NCBI GenBank assembly: GCA_034231615.1
Contig: CM067306.1
Span: forward strand, 39,464,101 to 39,528,100
DNA: 64,000 nucleotides
Source of the DNA: Meghimatium bilineatum
Lineage: Eukaryota; Mollusca; Gastropoda; Stylommatophora; Philomycidae
Reading direction: 5' to 3'
In this document: in pieces, positions 1 through 10,309 of the stretch
Layout: each line of letters begins with the position of its first letter
How positions within the stretch are numbered: position 1 is the stretch's first letter
Notes under the pieces: model-generated
What the model saw: the letters and a program-made list of their open reading frames with translations, nothing else
The model's database searches: none
What the model was told of the DNA's origin: nothing
Made by a program: the position numbers and the translations under genes

Positions 1-2363
1 GCGTTCACCTCGTCCGCTTTGATATGTCATTCCATTATATAGTCAGGCGCGGTCTGTGTAATTTGACTCTTCGCCTTCGCGTATATTATCCAGAGACAGA
101 TGAGAGCAACCATTAGCAGGTACTACATTGAGAAGATTGAAGATATGTAGAGGATTGACTTAAGTGTGTATGGTTCCTCATATATACACCCTACCTTTCA
201 ACGCAGAGGCATACATTACTTATATATTTATTGCATATTATTTATATTTATTGATGTCGCATCACGCACCGTACATCAGTCTCCCGTTGTCTACGGCTAG
301 GGTACATGTATATCTTGAAATTGTGATCATTTTGAAATTTGAAGATATTCATAGTTGACCCACTTTTCTCCAGACAATTCACGCACAACCGAATTTCAGT
401 GTATAAGAAGATTGAAGCACGGTTGGTCTCCAGTAAAGATTTGTGGACTGATGCCCTAGAAGGATTATTTTGATTATTGCCGTGAGTTTACTTGATCGGC
501 CTTGGCGATTTTTTTGTGGGCGACTTCAATTATATAAATGGTGACCAATTATTAGCAAGACAACAATAAAAAATGTAACGAATGAAGGTTTATTTACTTT
601 CTGCAATTAGGTCTTCTATACTGCCGACGGTCGCGACTGAAGAGATATAGAAAATTAACTTAACTGCACTCTAACTACCCCATTCGAACACTGTTCCTCA
701 AAACAATGGGATGAGACACATTCCAAGAGTATCACTCGCAGCACGTAACTTCGTAGCTTCAAGGTATGGTCCCCAGGGATTTCCTACATCAAGATTTTTC
801 TATTGTGAACAACCCCCACTAATTGTGATCGAATATCGAAAACATTGGATGACCAAATCGGCTCGGTCCATACATCTAATACCTTTTCTACTTGAAATAG
901 TACGTGCAAAAGTATCTGCAGAAAATTGGATGGTGTAGAGTTCCGCGAGGATTATCTATTTAAGTGAAGAGCTTAGTACTCTGACTTGCGTCATAGGCAG
1001 GTTGCCTGCAGCTCTGTTGATAGGGAAGAACATTTGTGCGAATCTGTGCACAAAGAAGTCAGTTCTAAGTATCATTTGAGCCTTTAAATTTGGAAAAGGG
1101 AAAATCATTTCTATAATTTTAGAACCGACGAGACATATATTGATTTCGGAATACAAATATTTTATATGGTTATACTAGACAGATTTTGACTCACAACGTT
1201 GACGACAATGATGCAGTGGTGGAATACAGCTCACTGTAAGATTGCATGCATTTTATAATAATTTTGTTTGTACAAAATACTGTATGTGCAAATGTTTCGT
1301 TTCAGCAGTTTATTTTAAGTTGTGTTTGGACTGCGCATAATAAAGGAATGCATAGTAGATAAGGGTTTGTTCACAAGTGAAATGTGTTCGAATCTCGATC
1401 CTTTTTTTAAATCACGAAACTTGACTTTGCGCGTTTTCAATATTGAACTGAATTAGTACAATTTCTGTTATGGCATAATCATCATCAAGTGCTATCTCAG
1501 CTATTTAAGGATGTCAGTAATAATCTTCAACATCCTCTATCTCTTGCTTTAGTAAAGCAATCTGCTTAACTATAGTGCTTACGTAGAACACAGGTTTTTG
1601 AAAGTTTCACTTGAATACGATGATCTATCATTAAGACTAAGTGGTTATGAGGTGTAAACAAGAAACCATATAAATTACAATACACAAGATATTTTCAACA
1701 TTTCTAACAGTTAGCTCTTTCTCAAGAATATATAGAACAAACAGTGAACAACAATTAACACAGTAAAAACAATGTTACCACAACAGAGGCACTAGATGCA
1801 CTATTGACATGTAAACAATACAAAGTTCAAGGTGACAATTATGTATGTGTAAACTTGTAGTCATAGAAGCTGGTTTTGTTGAAAATTGGACGGGATACGA
1901 TAACAGATATAACACATTATTACCCAATTCAACATGGATTATAATACAGTAAGGGCCACACCAACACAAATTTAATCAAAAACATGTTCGGAGTAAGTCC
2001 AAAATGCTTGAGGGTACCAAACTCAAAAATAAATCGATTTTAAAGAGCTAACCTAGATCAATTCTCCGTTGTGCAGGATTTGAGGGCAGTGACCTGGATA
2101 TCGAGAGCACCATGATAACCATCACGATAGAAATGAATGTCGCCAGGGATAGGTTCTCTGTGCTTTATCACATGAAGATGCCTACAGAAGCGGCCACTCA
2201 ATCTAAGCCCATTTCATCTACGAGTATATATTTCTTGTCACAACGTTTACATATGATAACATAAAGGACATTACGGAATTCTCATGTAAAGCCATTATCG
2301 ATAGTGAAAGTGGCCTTAGTAAAGGAAACAGAGCGGATCTGTGCTACATAGGGACCTGTGTAG
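1..2363. other. Unassigned AT-rich intergenic sequence
   Basis: I see no supported gene, RNA or repeat here. The open frames are all under about 80 codons, have no recognisable domain and are at chance length for AT-rich DNA. A box-B-like string (GTTCGAATCTC) near 1389 resembles a tRNA or SINE promoter element, but no box A or tRNA fold accompanies it. Confidence 0.5.
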
Positions 2364-4460
2364 CATAGTGGCGTACCTAGGGCAATTTCTGCCCTGTGCG
2401 GTGAAGATTTTTATGCCACCCCCCCCCCCTCCTCCCCATGGAATTAATTAAAAAAATTCCGAATAAAATTTTACAAGTGTATTATTATTATTATCGATTT
2501 TATCCACATTTAATAAACATAGAAATTTCAAACTTAAAATTGCAAATACCCTTTACTAGCTTTTTGACAAGCGAAGTCAGTGACGACTGCGTCGAAGCTC
2601 ACATCATTGACCAGATCATGTTCGATTGACATAATTGTGAGGTTGTTTAATCTCAAGTTGCTCATAGTTGACCTGACCTGAGATAGTTTTTGATTAATTT
2701 GAGTTTGGAGAAACCCCTTTCATGTGTAGCTATATTAACGCCTAGAGTCAGGAACAAACGCTGTAAGATGACAATGTTGGGTACTGAATAGGAAAGCTGA
2801 TGTTTCTGAATGAAGGGAAGTAATTCCAAAGGCCCTTGGTCCTATTAGTTCAAGGCCGAAGATACTGGGACAAAATTCATTGGTCGCTTTCTCTCTAGTA
2901 AAAAATCATCCTTGTCGATGTCATCATCAGAAGCGTTGTGAAGATAATATCGATTCGATCGTCTAACAGTTGCATTGGAGAAAGAAAGTCAAAGTTGTCA
3001 GCAAACTCATGCAGTTGTGCAAATCTTGTTTAAATCTCCTGATCCACTCTGTCCATGGAAGCGCATATTTTCAACCAAAGTTCATCTCTGTAGCTTAATC
3101 CGGCATCGTAGGCTTCTTCTCCAGGCATCTTCTTTTTACGACATATTCACCGCTGTGGCGTCGTAGGGATTCCAAGTTCAGAACACACTGACTGCGCATA
3201 GCTCAAACTCGCACCGGTTACTTTTTCCCTCGATTGAGTAATTCACTCAAAGCTTTTATTTCTGCTGCACAATCCCGAACCCTTCTTCTGCATATATGCC
3301 TGCGCGTACTTTATTTCCATTAAAACTGGATCACAGAACCCTAGATACGCCAAGAACGTGAATGACTGCATCGCCACCAGCAAGCTGTCAGCGGTGGATC
3401 TCGTTTCCGAATTTTCGGTTCTCTCAGTTAAAAGTTCAGGTGTTTTCAGAATCTTCAGAATGTGGTTTTTAACTATTTTGACAGCTTCGCCTCTCGCGCT
3501 CCAGCTTGTTTGGGCTAATCGTTTGAGACTGGTTCAAGTGGTTTTCATCAGCACATCCCAGCGGTAACATGAATTGGAGAGGGTGTGCAGACGATCAAGC
3601 GTGCGAAGAAGGTCACAGAGTTTACTTCTTCTTGTGCCGCATGGATCCCAGCTAGGTTTAAACTATGGTTCGAACAGACAATTTACTGGGCTTTTGGATT
3701 TATATCGCAAATCAGTCTCTGTACTCCCGAATGTTCCCCTTTCATTATAGCTGCATTATCGTACCCTTGACCTCGGCAGTCCATGATGTCAAGGCCGTCG
3801 GCTTCAAGCTTCTTCAAAATCATTCTTGCAATTTGGTGGTATTTTTCTTCTCGGTGTCAATAAAGCCGATAAATGATATCAACAGACACACGATGGCCTT
3901 CCATCACAACATACGAAGCACTTGCGAAGTTAGATCCTTGTGACACACATCGGGTGTGCTATTAAATATTGTAGCAAAATATTTGGCTTCTTTTACTCGC
4001 TTGATAATACGACGCCGAACTTGTTCACCCAATAAATTGATGAATTCGTTTTGAATTTTCGGGACACGAAAGATGACTGTGGAGTACCTCCAAGTTGGAT
4101 CCGAAGAGTGTGTTCTTTGAGAACGGGATTATACGTCGACAAAAGCTTTACAAGCTCAAGTAAACTGCCTTTGTTCTGCGTCGATTTGAATGGTCACCTA
4201 CCCGATGACCTCGTAGAGCCAAGTTTATGTTTCCTCAAGAAACTATTAATGTCGAGTATTCGTTTAAGAATCTCTCTCCATTTTTCTTGCTCTTTCTGAA
4301 TGTGTACTTGAGTGGTACTGTCGAGAGTGTATCTAGCACTATGCCAAAGTTAAAACTCCTTACATTTCAATCAGCGATTGTTGATGCGATGGAGTTGGAC
4401 TCGTGGTCTGTTACTCGGGACGAGAGTTTCCAGTGGGTTTCCAGAGGAAGTCAAGTGCGT
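2364..4460 (-). mobile_element. hAT transposase relic, ZMYM1-like
   Basis: Read on the minus strand, broken frames give a recognisable ZMYM1-type hAT transposase in order. Near 4330-4220 is a segment like KWREILKRILDINSFLRK. Near 4150-4080 comes LLELVKLLSTYNPVLKEH. Near 3560-3500 is LKRLAQTSWSARGEAVKIVK, the conserved 'LSDTRW' region, followed by STADSLLVAMQSFTFL. The C-terminal dimerisation-domain end (LNNLTIMSIEHDLVND, about 2655-2600) closes it. Just beyond, at 2364-2380, is AGTGGCGTACCTAGGG, which resembles the terminal inverted repeat of such elements. Stops and frameshifts are frequent, so no active protein is possible. The N-terminal zinc-finger part and the opposite terminus are not found; a pyrimidine-rich repeat abuts that end. 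Confidence 0.75.
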
Positions 4461-4795
4461 TCCTCTCGTTCTACCTGTATTATCGTCTTTGTGTACTTCC
4501 TGTTCGTATCCTTCCGACATCATATTTCACTACCATATTTCACTCGGACACGCATTCATTTCTACTTGTGGTATTTTATGTTTGTATGTTATGTGTGTAT
4601 CTTGAAAAAGGCCTATTGGGCCGAAACGTCGACTTTGTCCTGTGTATTGTCATTTGTATGATTATATTCTGTGTTTTGTTTTGTTGTATGTACCATATTT
4701 ATTCATGTAAACATCCGTTAGTGATACTGTGTGTTAGTCATCATCCAGTAGGACTTCATTACCTGTCTTCCACGTGAGTATTATTGTCCTTTAAA
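4460..4795 (+). repeat. T-rich repeat end with hairpin-GAAACGTC motif
   Basis: A T-rich stretch leads into a compact motif at 4601-4633: a short A-rich run, a GGCC/GGCC stem (4610-4613 with 4619-4622) closing a five-base loop, then GAAACGTC at 4623-4630. Related motifs occur at about 12505, 46880, 54640 (-), 57401 and 59392, so this is the end of a dispersed repeat family. The arrangement recalls the degenerate hammerhead-like ends reported for Penelope-like elements. That family assignment is an inference, because no Penelope reverse transcriptase or GIY-YIG domain is visible nearby. Confidence 0.5.
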
Positions 4796-5104
4796 TAGTA
4801 CTTTTCATCTGTGTATGAGATCCTCAATCGGTAAAGTGACCCAACAGCCTGCAGTGGCTGTTCTAAGAGAAGTAATATGGTCGACTTCTTGTGGTCTTTC
4901 TCCATGGAATTTTGTGCTTAGCATCTGTTTTTCTGTTATTTAGTTTATGACCATAATATCTTTATTTAAATGTGTATGTCTAGTCCATATTCTTTACTGG
5001 ATTGATACACTTGATCTTTTCGTATTTGTAGCTACTGCTCACTTTCTGATAAGAAGAAAGTGTATCTGCATATCGCATATTGTTTATAATGTTTTTTCTC
5101 AAGT
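4796..5104. other. Unassigned spacer
   Basis: AT-rich sequence between the T-rich repeat end and the start of the LINE at 5105. No coding frame or repeat was recognised in it. Confidence 0.4.
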
Positions 5105-6921
5105 CCTAGCATAACATGTAACAAAGAACAAGAAACATATGAAAAATATGCATTAGCACGAAAAAAAGTAAAACATCTGATTAAAGAAGCTAAAAGTAAA
5201 TCATGGTCTGATTTTGGCAAGAACTTGAATAAGGATTACAAAACAGCTACAAAACGCTTCTACAAAGCAATCAAAGTTATGAGAACCAGAACAGAAAATC
5301 ACGATCCTACAGAACTAATAAATGACAGAGAAGGTAATCCCATTTTAAAAAAGCAAAGAGCATTAAAAAGATGGAAAGACTACTTTTCTGAGTTACTAAA
5401 TACAACACCAAGCAATAATACAGCAAAAGAAACCATAAAGAGTTGTAATGAACAAGAGCCAAATATTCTCATAGAGGAAATGGCCGAGGTCATAAAAAAG
5501 GCAAAAATAACAAAGCTCCAGGGATAGATAACATACCACTAGAAATTATAAGAGCAGCAGGAGAAACAGGATTATATTGGCTAAACATAATTTTTAACAC
5601 AGCGTGGAGGCAACAGAAGACACCAACAGACTGGAGAAAAGCTATCATAGTGCCAATATGGAAAAGGAAAGGCAGCAAAAGAGACTGTAACCAGTACAGG
5701 GGAATTTCCTTGTTAAGCCATGCAGGAAAACTATATGCAAAAATAGTAGAGAAAAGAGTGAGACCTGTAATAGAACAACAACTTAGCAATACACAAATGG
5801 GTTTTAGAAGAAACAGAGGATGTACTGATGCAATATTTATTCTGAAACAGTTGGCAGAGAAGTCAATAGAATACAACCAAAATTTATAATTTGACCGAGT
5901 AATGAGAGAAAAACTATGGGAAACATAAAAAATGTATGGAGTATGCCAACATTTAATTAACGTTTGTAGAAGTCTCTATAACAACAGCAGTTGCACTATA
6001 AGAACAGCTGCAGGCTACACAGATGACTTTGTGATTAGCACAGGAGTAGAGCAGGGATGTGTATTATCCCCACTCCTTTTTATTACATACATGGACCATA
6101 TAAACAAAACAGCAAATTCTAATGAAGCAAATGAACTGCTTTTTGCAGATGACCAGGTTTTATTCCACAACAGCATTAAAAACCTGCAAGACCACCTAAG
6201 CATAATAGACACAGAAGGAAAGCAATTTGGAATGAAAATCAACATAGACAAAACAGAAGTAATGAATATTGCAAGAGAAAAGGAGAACATCAACATACAG
6301 ATAAATAATAAACAACTAAAACAAGTAGATGAATTCAAATATCTGGGCAGCACATTGAGATATGACAACAAACAAGAAGCAGAAATAAACGCAAGATGTA
6401 ATAAGGCCTGTCAGATCATTGATCAATTAACACCTTTACTAAGAAACAAAGATATTACACTAGAAACAAAGAAAGCGCTTTTCAACACCATTTTCTTACC
6501 AACATTGTGTTATCAGTGTCAAACTTGGACATTAGATTCTAGAACAATACATAAGATTAACACCACTGAAATGTAATGTTTGAGACGTATGATTGGAGTT
6601 AGCTTGAGAGACAAAATCAGGAATGAAGCACTAAGGAAACAATTAGGGATCAAGCCAACAATAGAATACATACAGAAACAACAAGTTAAATGGTACGGCC
6701 ACATAACCAGACAGAAAGAGCAACGTATTATCCAAAAAACACTTAACAAACGATACGAAAACAGGAGACCTATTGGACGCCCTCGTAAAAGGTGGATAGA
6801 TAGTGTATTAGAGACACTCGGAAATATAACAGCAGAGGGGGCAAATAGAAGGGCAAAAGACCGTACACTCACTCTCCCCTCAACACCGAAAGGTACATGA
6901 GGACAGAAAGAAGAAGAAGAA
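5105..6921 (+). mobile_element. 5'-truncated RTE-like LINE, family A, reverse transcriptase relic
   Basis: This is a non-LTR retrotransposon missing its endonuclease. It begins in the linker before the reverse transcriptase and runs through RT to the usual C-terminal half. Visible blocks are the NQYRGISLLSHAGKLYAKI fingers motif (about 5689-5745), QMGFRRNRGCTDAI (about 5794-5835), EQGCVLSPLLF (motif B, about 6049-6081), LLFADDQVLF (motif C, about 6139-6168), FKYLGSTLR and the terminal GRPRKRWIDS. Breaks are a one-base frameshift near 5515, stops at 5887-5889, 5926-5928 and 6574-6576, and a deletion near 5890 that removes the aspartate of motif A. The 3' end is a short GAA-type tail (6908-6921). 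RTE clade is my best reading from the C-terminal motifs. Confidence 0.85.
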
Positions 6922-7807
6922 GTCCTGGCATTCCTTGCATATGTTTAAAAATGTTATCTGTGTACATGTTAAATATGCTGAATTATAAAATGCATCTTTG
7001 TCTTACTCATCCTTTTAGTCTATGTATGATGAGTTACTGTTTTCACACCTTGGTGGTTCCAGTTTTTTCCTATACGAGTTATATTTCTAAACATTCTGAT
7101 GTGATTTCTTTTTTTATTTCGTCACAATTATTGAAGACAATCAATTAATTTTTCATGTTTAACTCTGTCAAAGGCATTGCTGTAGTATATAATGCAAAAG
7201 TAAATTAAAGTAAAGGTCTTAAGTCGTCGAGGATGAAGATAACTTTTCGTGTAATAAGCCGCAGCAATTATTAAGTGGGGTGGCTAGCTCCCTTCCTTGC
7301 TGTATTTACCTCCCCTAACTCATGCGTCAGGTACTAATTTACAGCTAAATCGACAGGAGGAGTAGCTGTGTCAAATTAGAAATCACAACCTGGATTTTTA
7401 TTGTCCGGACGTCGTTTCGTACATGACACCATGTGATAGCAAGCAAGCTCACTATCAACTTGGCAACCGCGCACCTCTGAGTCTATAAAGCATTTGTATA
7501 TATTGTTCTGGACTTCTAAATATTTATCCACTAACAGTATAATATTATAGTGCGTTCATAAATAGTTGTCCCCCCGATATTGACTATATTCTCCGTAATT
7601 ACTGAGCGTATAGACTTCATATTATGCATGCGTGCATCATTTCATAACGAGGTTACAGATTTATGATTGTTTAGATTGAACGGATGTATCGCAACAGTCG
7701 CCACGAATGTAATTTTTAAGGTATTAACGATTTTATTTTATGTGGAAATAAATTTACAGTAATTGCAGGTATATGCGTATCGTACATTGTATTGTACAAC
7801 AAAAACA
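6922..7807. other. Unassigned sequence between two LINE copies
   Basis: No supported gene. The stretch at about 7230-7480 is less AT-rich and may be an old dispersed repeat, but no second copy is present in the window to confirm that. Confidence 0.35.
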
Positions 7808-8360
7808 GAAATAAATACAAGAAGCAGAAATAAATACAAGATGTAATAAGGCATGTTAGGTCATTCGTCAATTAACACTTTTACTAAGAAACAAAGATAT
7901 TACACTCGAAACAAAGAAAGCACTTTTCAACACCATTTGTTTACTAACGTTGTGTTATCAGTGTCAAACGTGGGCATTAGATTCTAGAACAATTCATAAG
8001 ATTAACACCACTGAAATGAAATGTGTTGGACGTATGATTGGAGTTAGTTTGAGAGACAAAATCAGAAATGAAGCACTAAGGAAACAATTAGTGATCAAGT
8101 CAACAATACATTCAGAAACAATAAGTTAAATGGTATAGCCACATAACCAGACAGAAAGAGCAAAGTATTATCCAAAAAACACTTAACAAACAATACGAAA
8201 AACAGTCGATCTATTAGACGCCCTCGTAAAAGGTGGATGGATAGTGTATTAGAGACACTCGGAAATATAACAGCAGAAGAGGCAAATAAAAGGGCAAAAG
8301 ACCGTACATTCACTCTCCCCTCAACACCGAAAGATACATGAGGACAGAAAGAAGAAGAAG
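7808..8360 (+). mobile_element. RTE-like LINE family A, second 3' fragment
   Basis: This is a second copy of the 3' third of the element at 5105-6921, in the same orientation. It starts at the position equivalent to about 6379 and ends with the same GAA-type tail. Close matches include the LCYQCQTW region, the LRDKIRNEALRKQL region, the PRKRWMDSVLETLGN block and the final ACCGAAAG-ACATGAGGACAG boundary. A small deletion near 8103 and other changes break the frame. The two copies share several hundred bases of near-identity, so they are either two insertions of one active family or a local duplication. Confidence 0.85.
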
Positions 8361-8871
8361 TACATTGTTATAGCATGGGTAAAAATGAGATACTCCGAAA
8401 GTAATATTTCGCTTTCGTTGCATTGAGATTATATGCAACGAGATATAAAGTTAACAGTTAAACGTTTATGAAATTGTATTATTTAAAATTTTGTGAATTT
8501 AAAATAAACGTAAACATAAACTGTACTTACTGTCGTCATCATCATTTTTGTCCTATAGTATTAGCATTCGAAGTACTAATGTTGGCATTCTTGAATCTTC
8601 GGCCAAACGATTTTCAGAGTGAATTCTACAATGTGGAGAAAATTAAACGTGTCCAGCATTTAATATTATCAGTCTAGAATTTTTGTTTTTCACCTCTTAT
8701 CCTAACACCTTCTAGTTTGATTTATCTCAGATCGACTGCGTTGTTTTCATATGTTCACTATTACATTGATGTTATAAAAATACAATTTCTTCTCGCTTAA
8801 CTCTAGTCTTCGTTTATCTCTAGTCTTCGTTTATAATTATTTTTATTGTCTATCTATATATCTATCTATAC
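8361..8871. other. Unassigned AT-rich sequence
   Basis: No gene or repeat family recognised. A short direct duplication around CTAGTCTTCGTTTAT occurs at 8802-8832, next to a TATC-rich stretch that precedes the MITE. Confidence 0.35.
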
Positions 8872-9098
8872 CAGTGTTTCCAAATCTCTTTTTTACCATG
8901 CCCCACCTAAGTCTTTCTAAAAGTCTGATTTCCCCTCCCCCCCCCCCCCACATGTAACAGATACATAGTCTTTTATATTAGCAAATTGAATTATTCCTAA
9001 ATAAAGCCTAATTACAACTTGTTCGAATTGCCCCCACCCCTCAACAATCAAATTGCCCCCCCCCCTGTGAAGCGTGGGCTCCACGTTGGGTAACACTG
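8872..9098. mobile_element. hAT-type MITE, 227 bp, perfect 8-bp target duplication
   Basis: The left terminus reads CAGTGTTTCC and the reverse complement of the right terminus reads CAGTGTTACC, matching the CAGTG start typical of many hAT ends. The element is flanked on both sides by the identical octamer ATCTATAC (8864-8871 and 9099-9106), the 8-bp target duplication made by hAT transposases. The interior has long C runs (about 8938-8950 and 9057-9065) and no coding capacity. It is therefore a non-autonomous element that must have been moved by a transposase in trans. Confidence 0.85.
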
Positions 9099-9104
9099 AT
9101 CTAT

Positions 9105-9640
9105 ACGTCGTGTCTCTTGTTTGCCTTCTGTTGTCAGGAGTAGAAGAATTCTCTGCAGATTTCCTTCTTGTGTGCTGCTTGTGAGCTTGTTCTTGTGGCG
9201 TCTTTGATTTCTGTGATCTATCTTTTTACATAGTCTGTCTCTGGCTTTATGTCTTTCCACTTTCTCTTTCTGTTTGTTTTTACAGCTACTCTTATTGTTT
9301 TATTATCATTTTCTACACACATGTATGGTATGGCGCTTGAATTTATTATATTACTTCTGTTGGTTCTTCTTGTTAATATAAATTTTATCGGGCTTCTACA
9401 GTTTAAATAGTGACACTTGTACCAGGCGTAAACTTGGGTCTCTCTCTCTGTGCTTGACGAATGTGTGTGTTTTAAATAAGTTGTTCTTAATGCACATATC
9501 GATTAATCTGTAGATGTTGGCAGTTTTCTTGTTTATTTCATCTCCGAGCAATCCAAATCATCTTTATAGTCAATTTCTTTCTGGCTCCAATTGCGCGTTG
9601 AAATCTTTTAATACGAATAATTATTCTTCTTTTTAGTGTT
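9105..9640 (-). mobile_element. Internally deleted RTE-like LINE relic (endonuclease plus C-terminus)
   Basis: The minus-strand translation shows DFNAQLEPER followed by GLLGDEINKK, NNLFKTHTFVKHRERDPS and PDKIYINKK (about 9600-9370). This is the endonuclease/exonuclease/phosphatase fold of non-LTR retrotransposons. Lower down, at about 9250-9120, is a C-terminal tail of the same kind as the elements at 14461 and 28560 (compare ITEIKDAT..REFFYS with VEIQEAT..RELFYP). The reverse transcriptase between them is missing, so the copy carries a large internal deletion as well as stops. Confidence 0.65.
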
Positions 9641-9832
9641 TATAATATTCGTATTATCAAACATTTCTTCACTTCTTGTTTTATTCAAAATCCGATTAAT
9701 AGTAATGATCGATAATAGTAATGGGTTGAATGAAGCCAACGTTTTGCGAATATTCTTCTTGCACTTTCAATATATGGTCGTCACATTTAATCCAGAATTC
9801 TTTGTTAATGTCGGAGAGCATAGCATATATCA

Positions 9833-10300
9833 TTTTATGAATATCATTAAGTTTGAAGGTTTATATTCATTTGCCACTGCGCCCTTAATTTTATTCCAAA
9901 TAAGCTCTATTGGATTTAAATGTGAATGATACGGTGGTAATCTTATACATATATGTCCATGTTCCTTTATAATCGTATTAATAAATAAAGTCGTTGCTCT
10001 GTATGCATTCATTATCAACATTAGCAACTCAGGTTTCAAGTGCAGTTCAGTAAATGAAATATTTTCTTTTCTAAGCCATAATTTAATCTCTTCTTTAGTG
10101 GATGGCGTTGTTGTAGGGATCTTATCTTCACATGCAACTATATTATGGTAAGAAGAGTTTTCCATATCCAGACAATAGGGTCTATCTAATTATGGAAGTA
10201 CAGTCTTTTCTATCCACTCTCTAAATATATATCCATTCATTTCAGCATGGTAGTCTCAATTATCGGTAGATTTGGAAATGAAAATGTGTTCACCATTTTT
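9833..10300 (-). mobile_element. IS630/Tc1-mariner-superfamily transposase relic (DDE_3-type)
   Basis: The minus strand encodes the C-terminal half of a DDE transposase. DYHAEMNGYIFREWIEKTVLP at about 10260-10200 is followed by a degraded 'MDNASYH' site (MENSSYHN, about 10165-10140). LPPYHSHLNPIELIWNKIKG lies at about 9938-9880, the hallmark block containing the third catalytic acid. A stop precedes the first segment, and the second acidic residue region is altered. No inverted terminal repeats were found, so only a decayed fragment remains. Confidence 0.75.
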
Positions 10301-10309
10301 CAAATGTGG

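Noticed and set aside
1380..1410. tRNA gene suggested by GTTCGAATCTC
   Set aside because: No acceptor stem, D-arm or anticodon stem can be built upstream.
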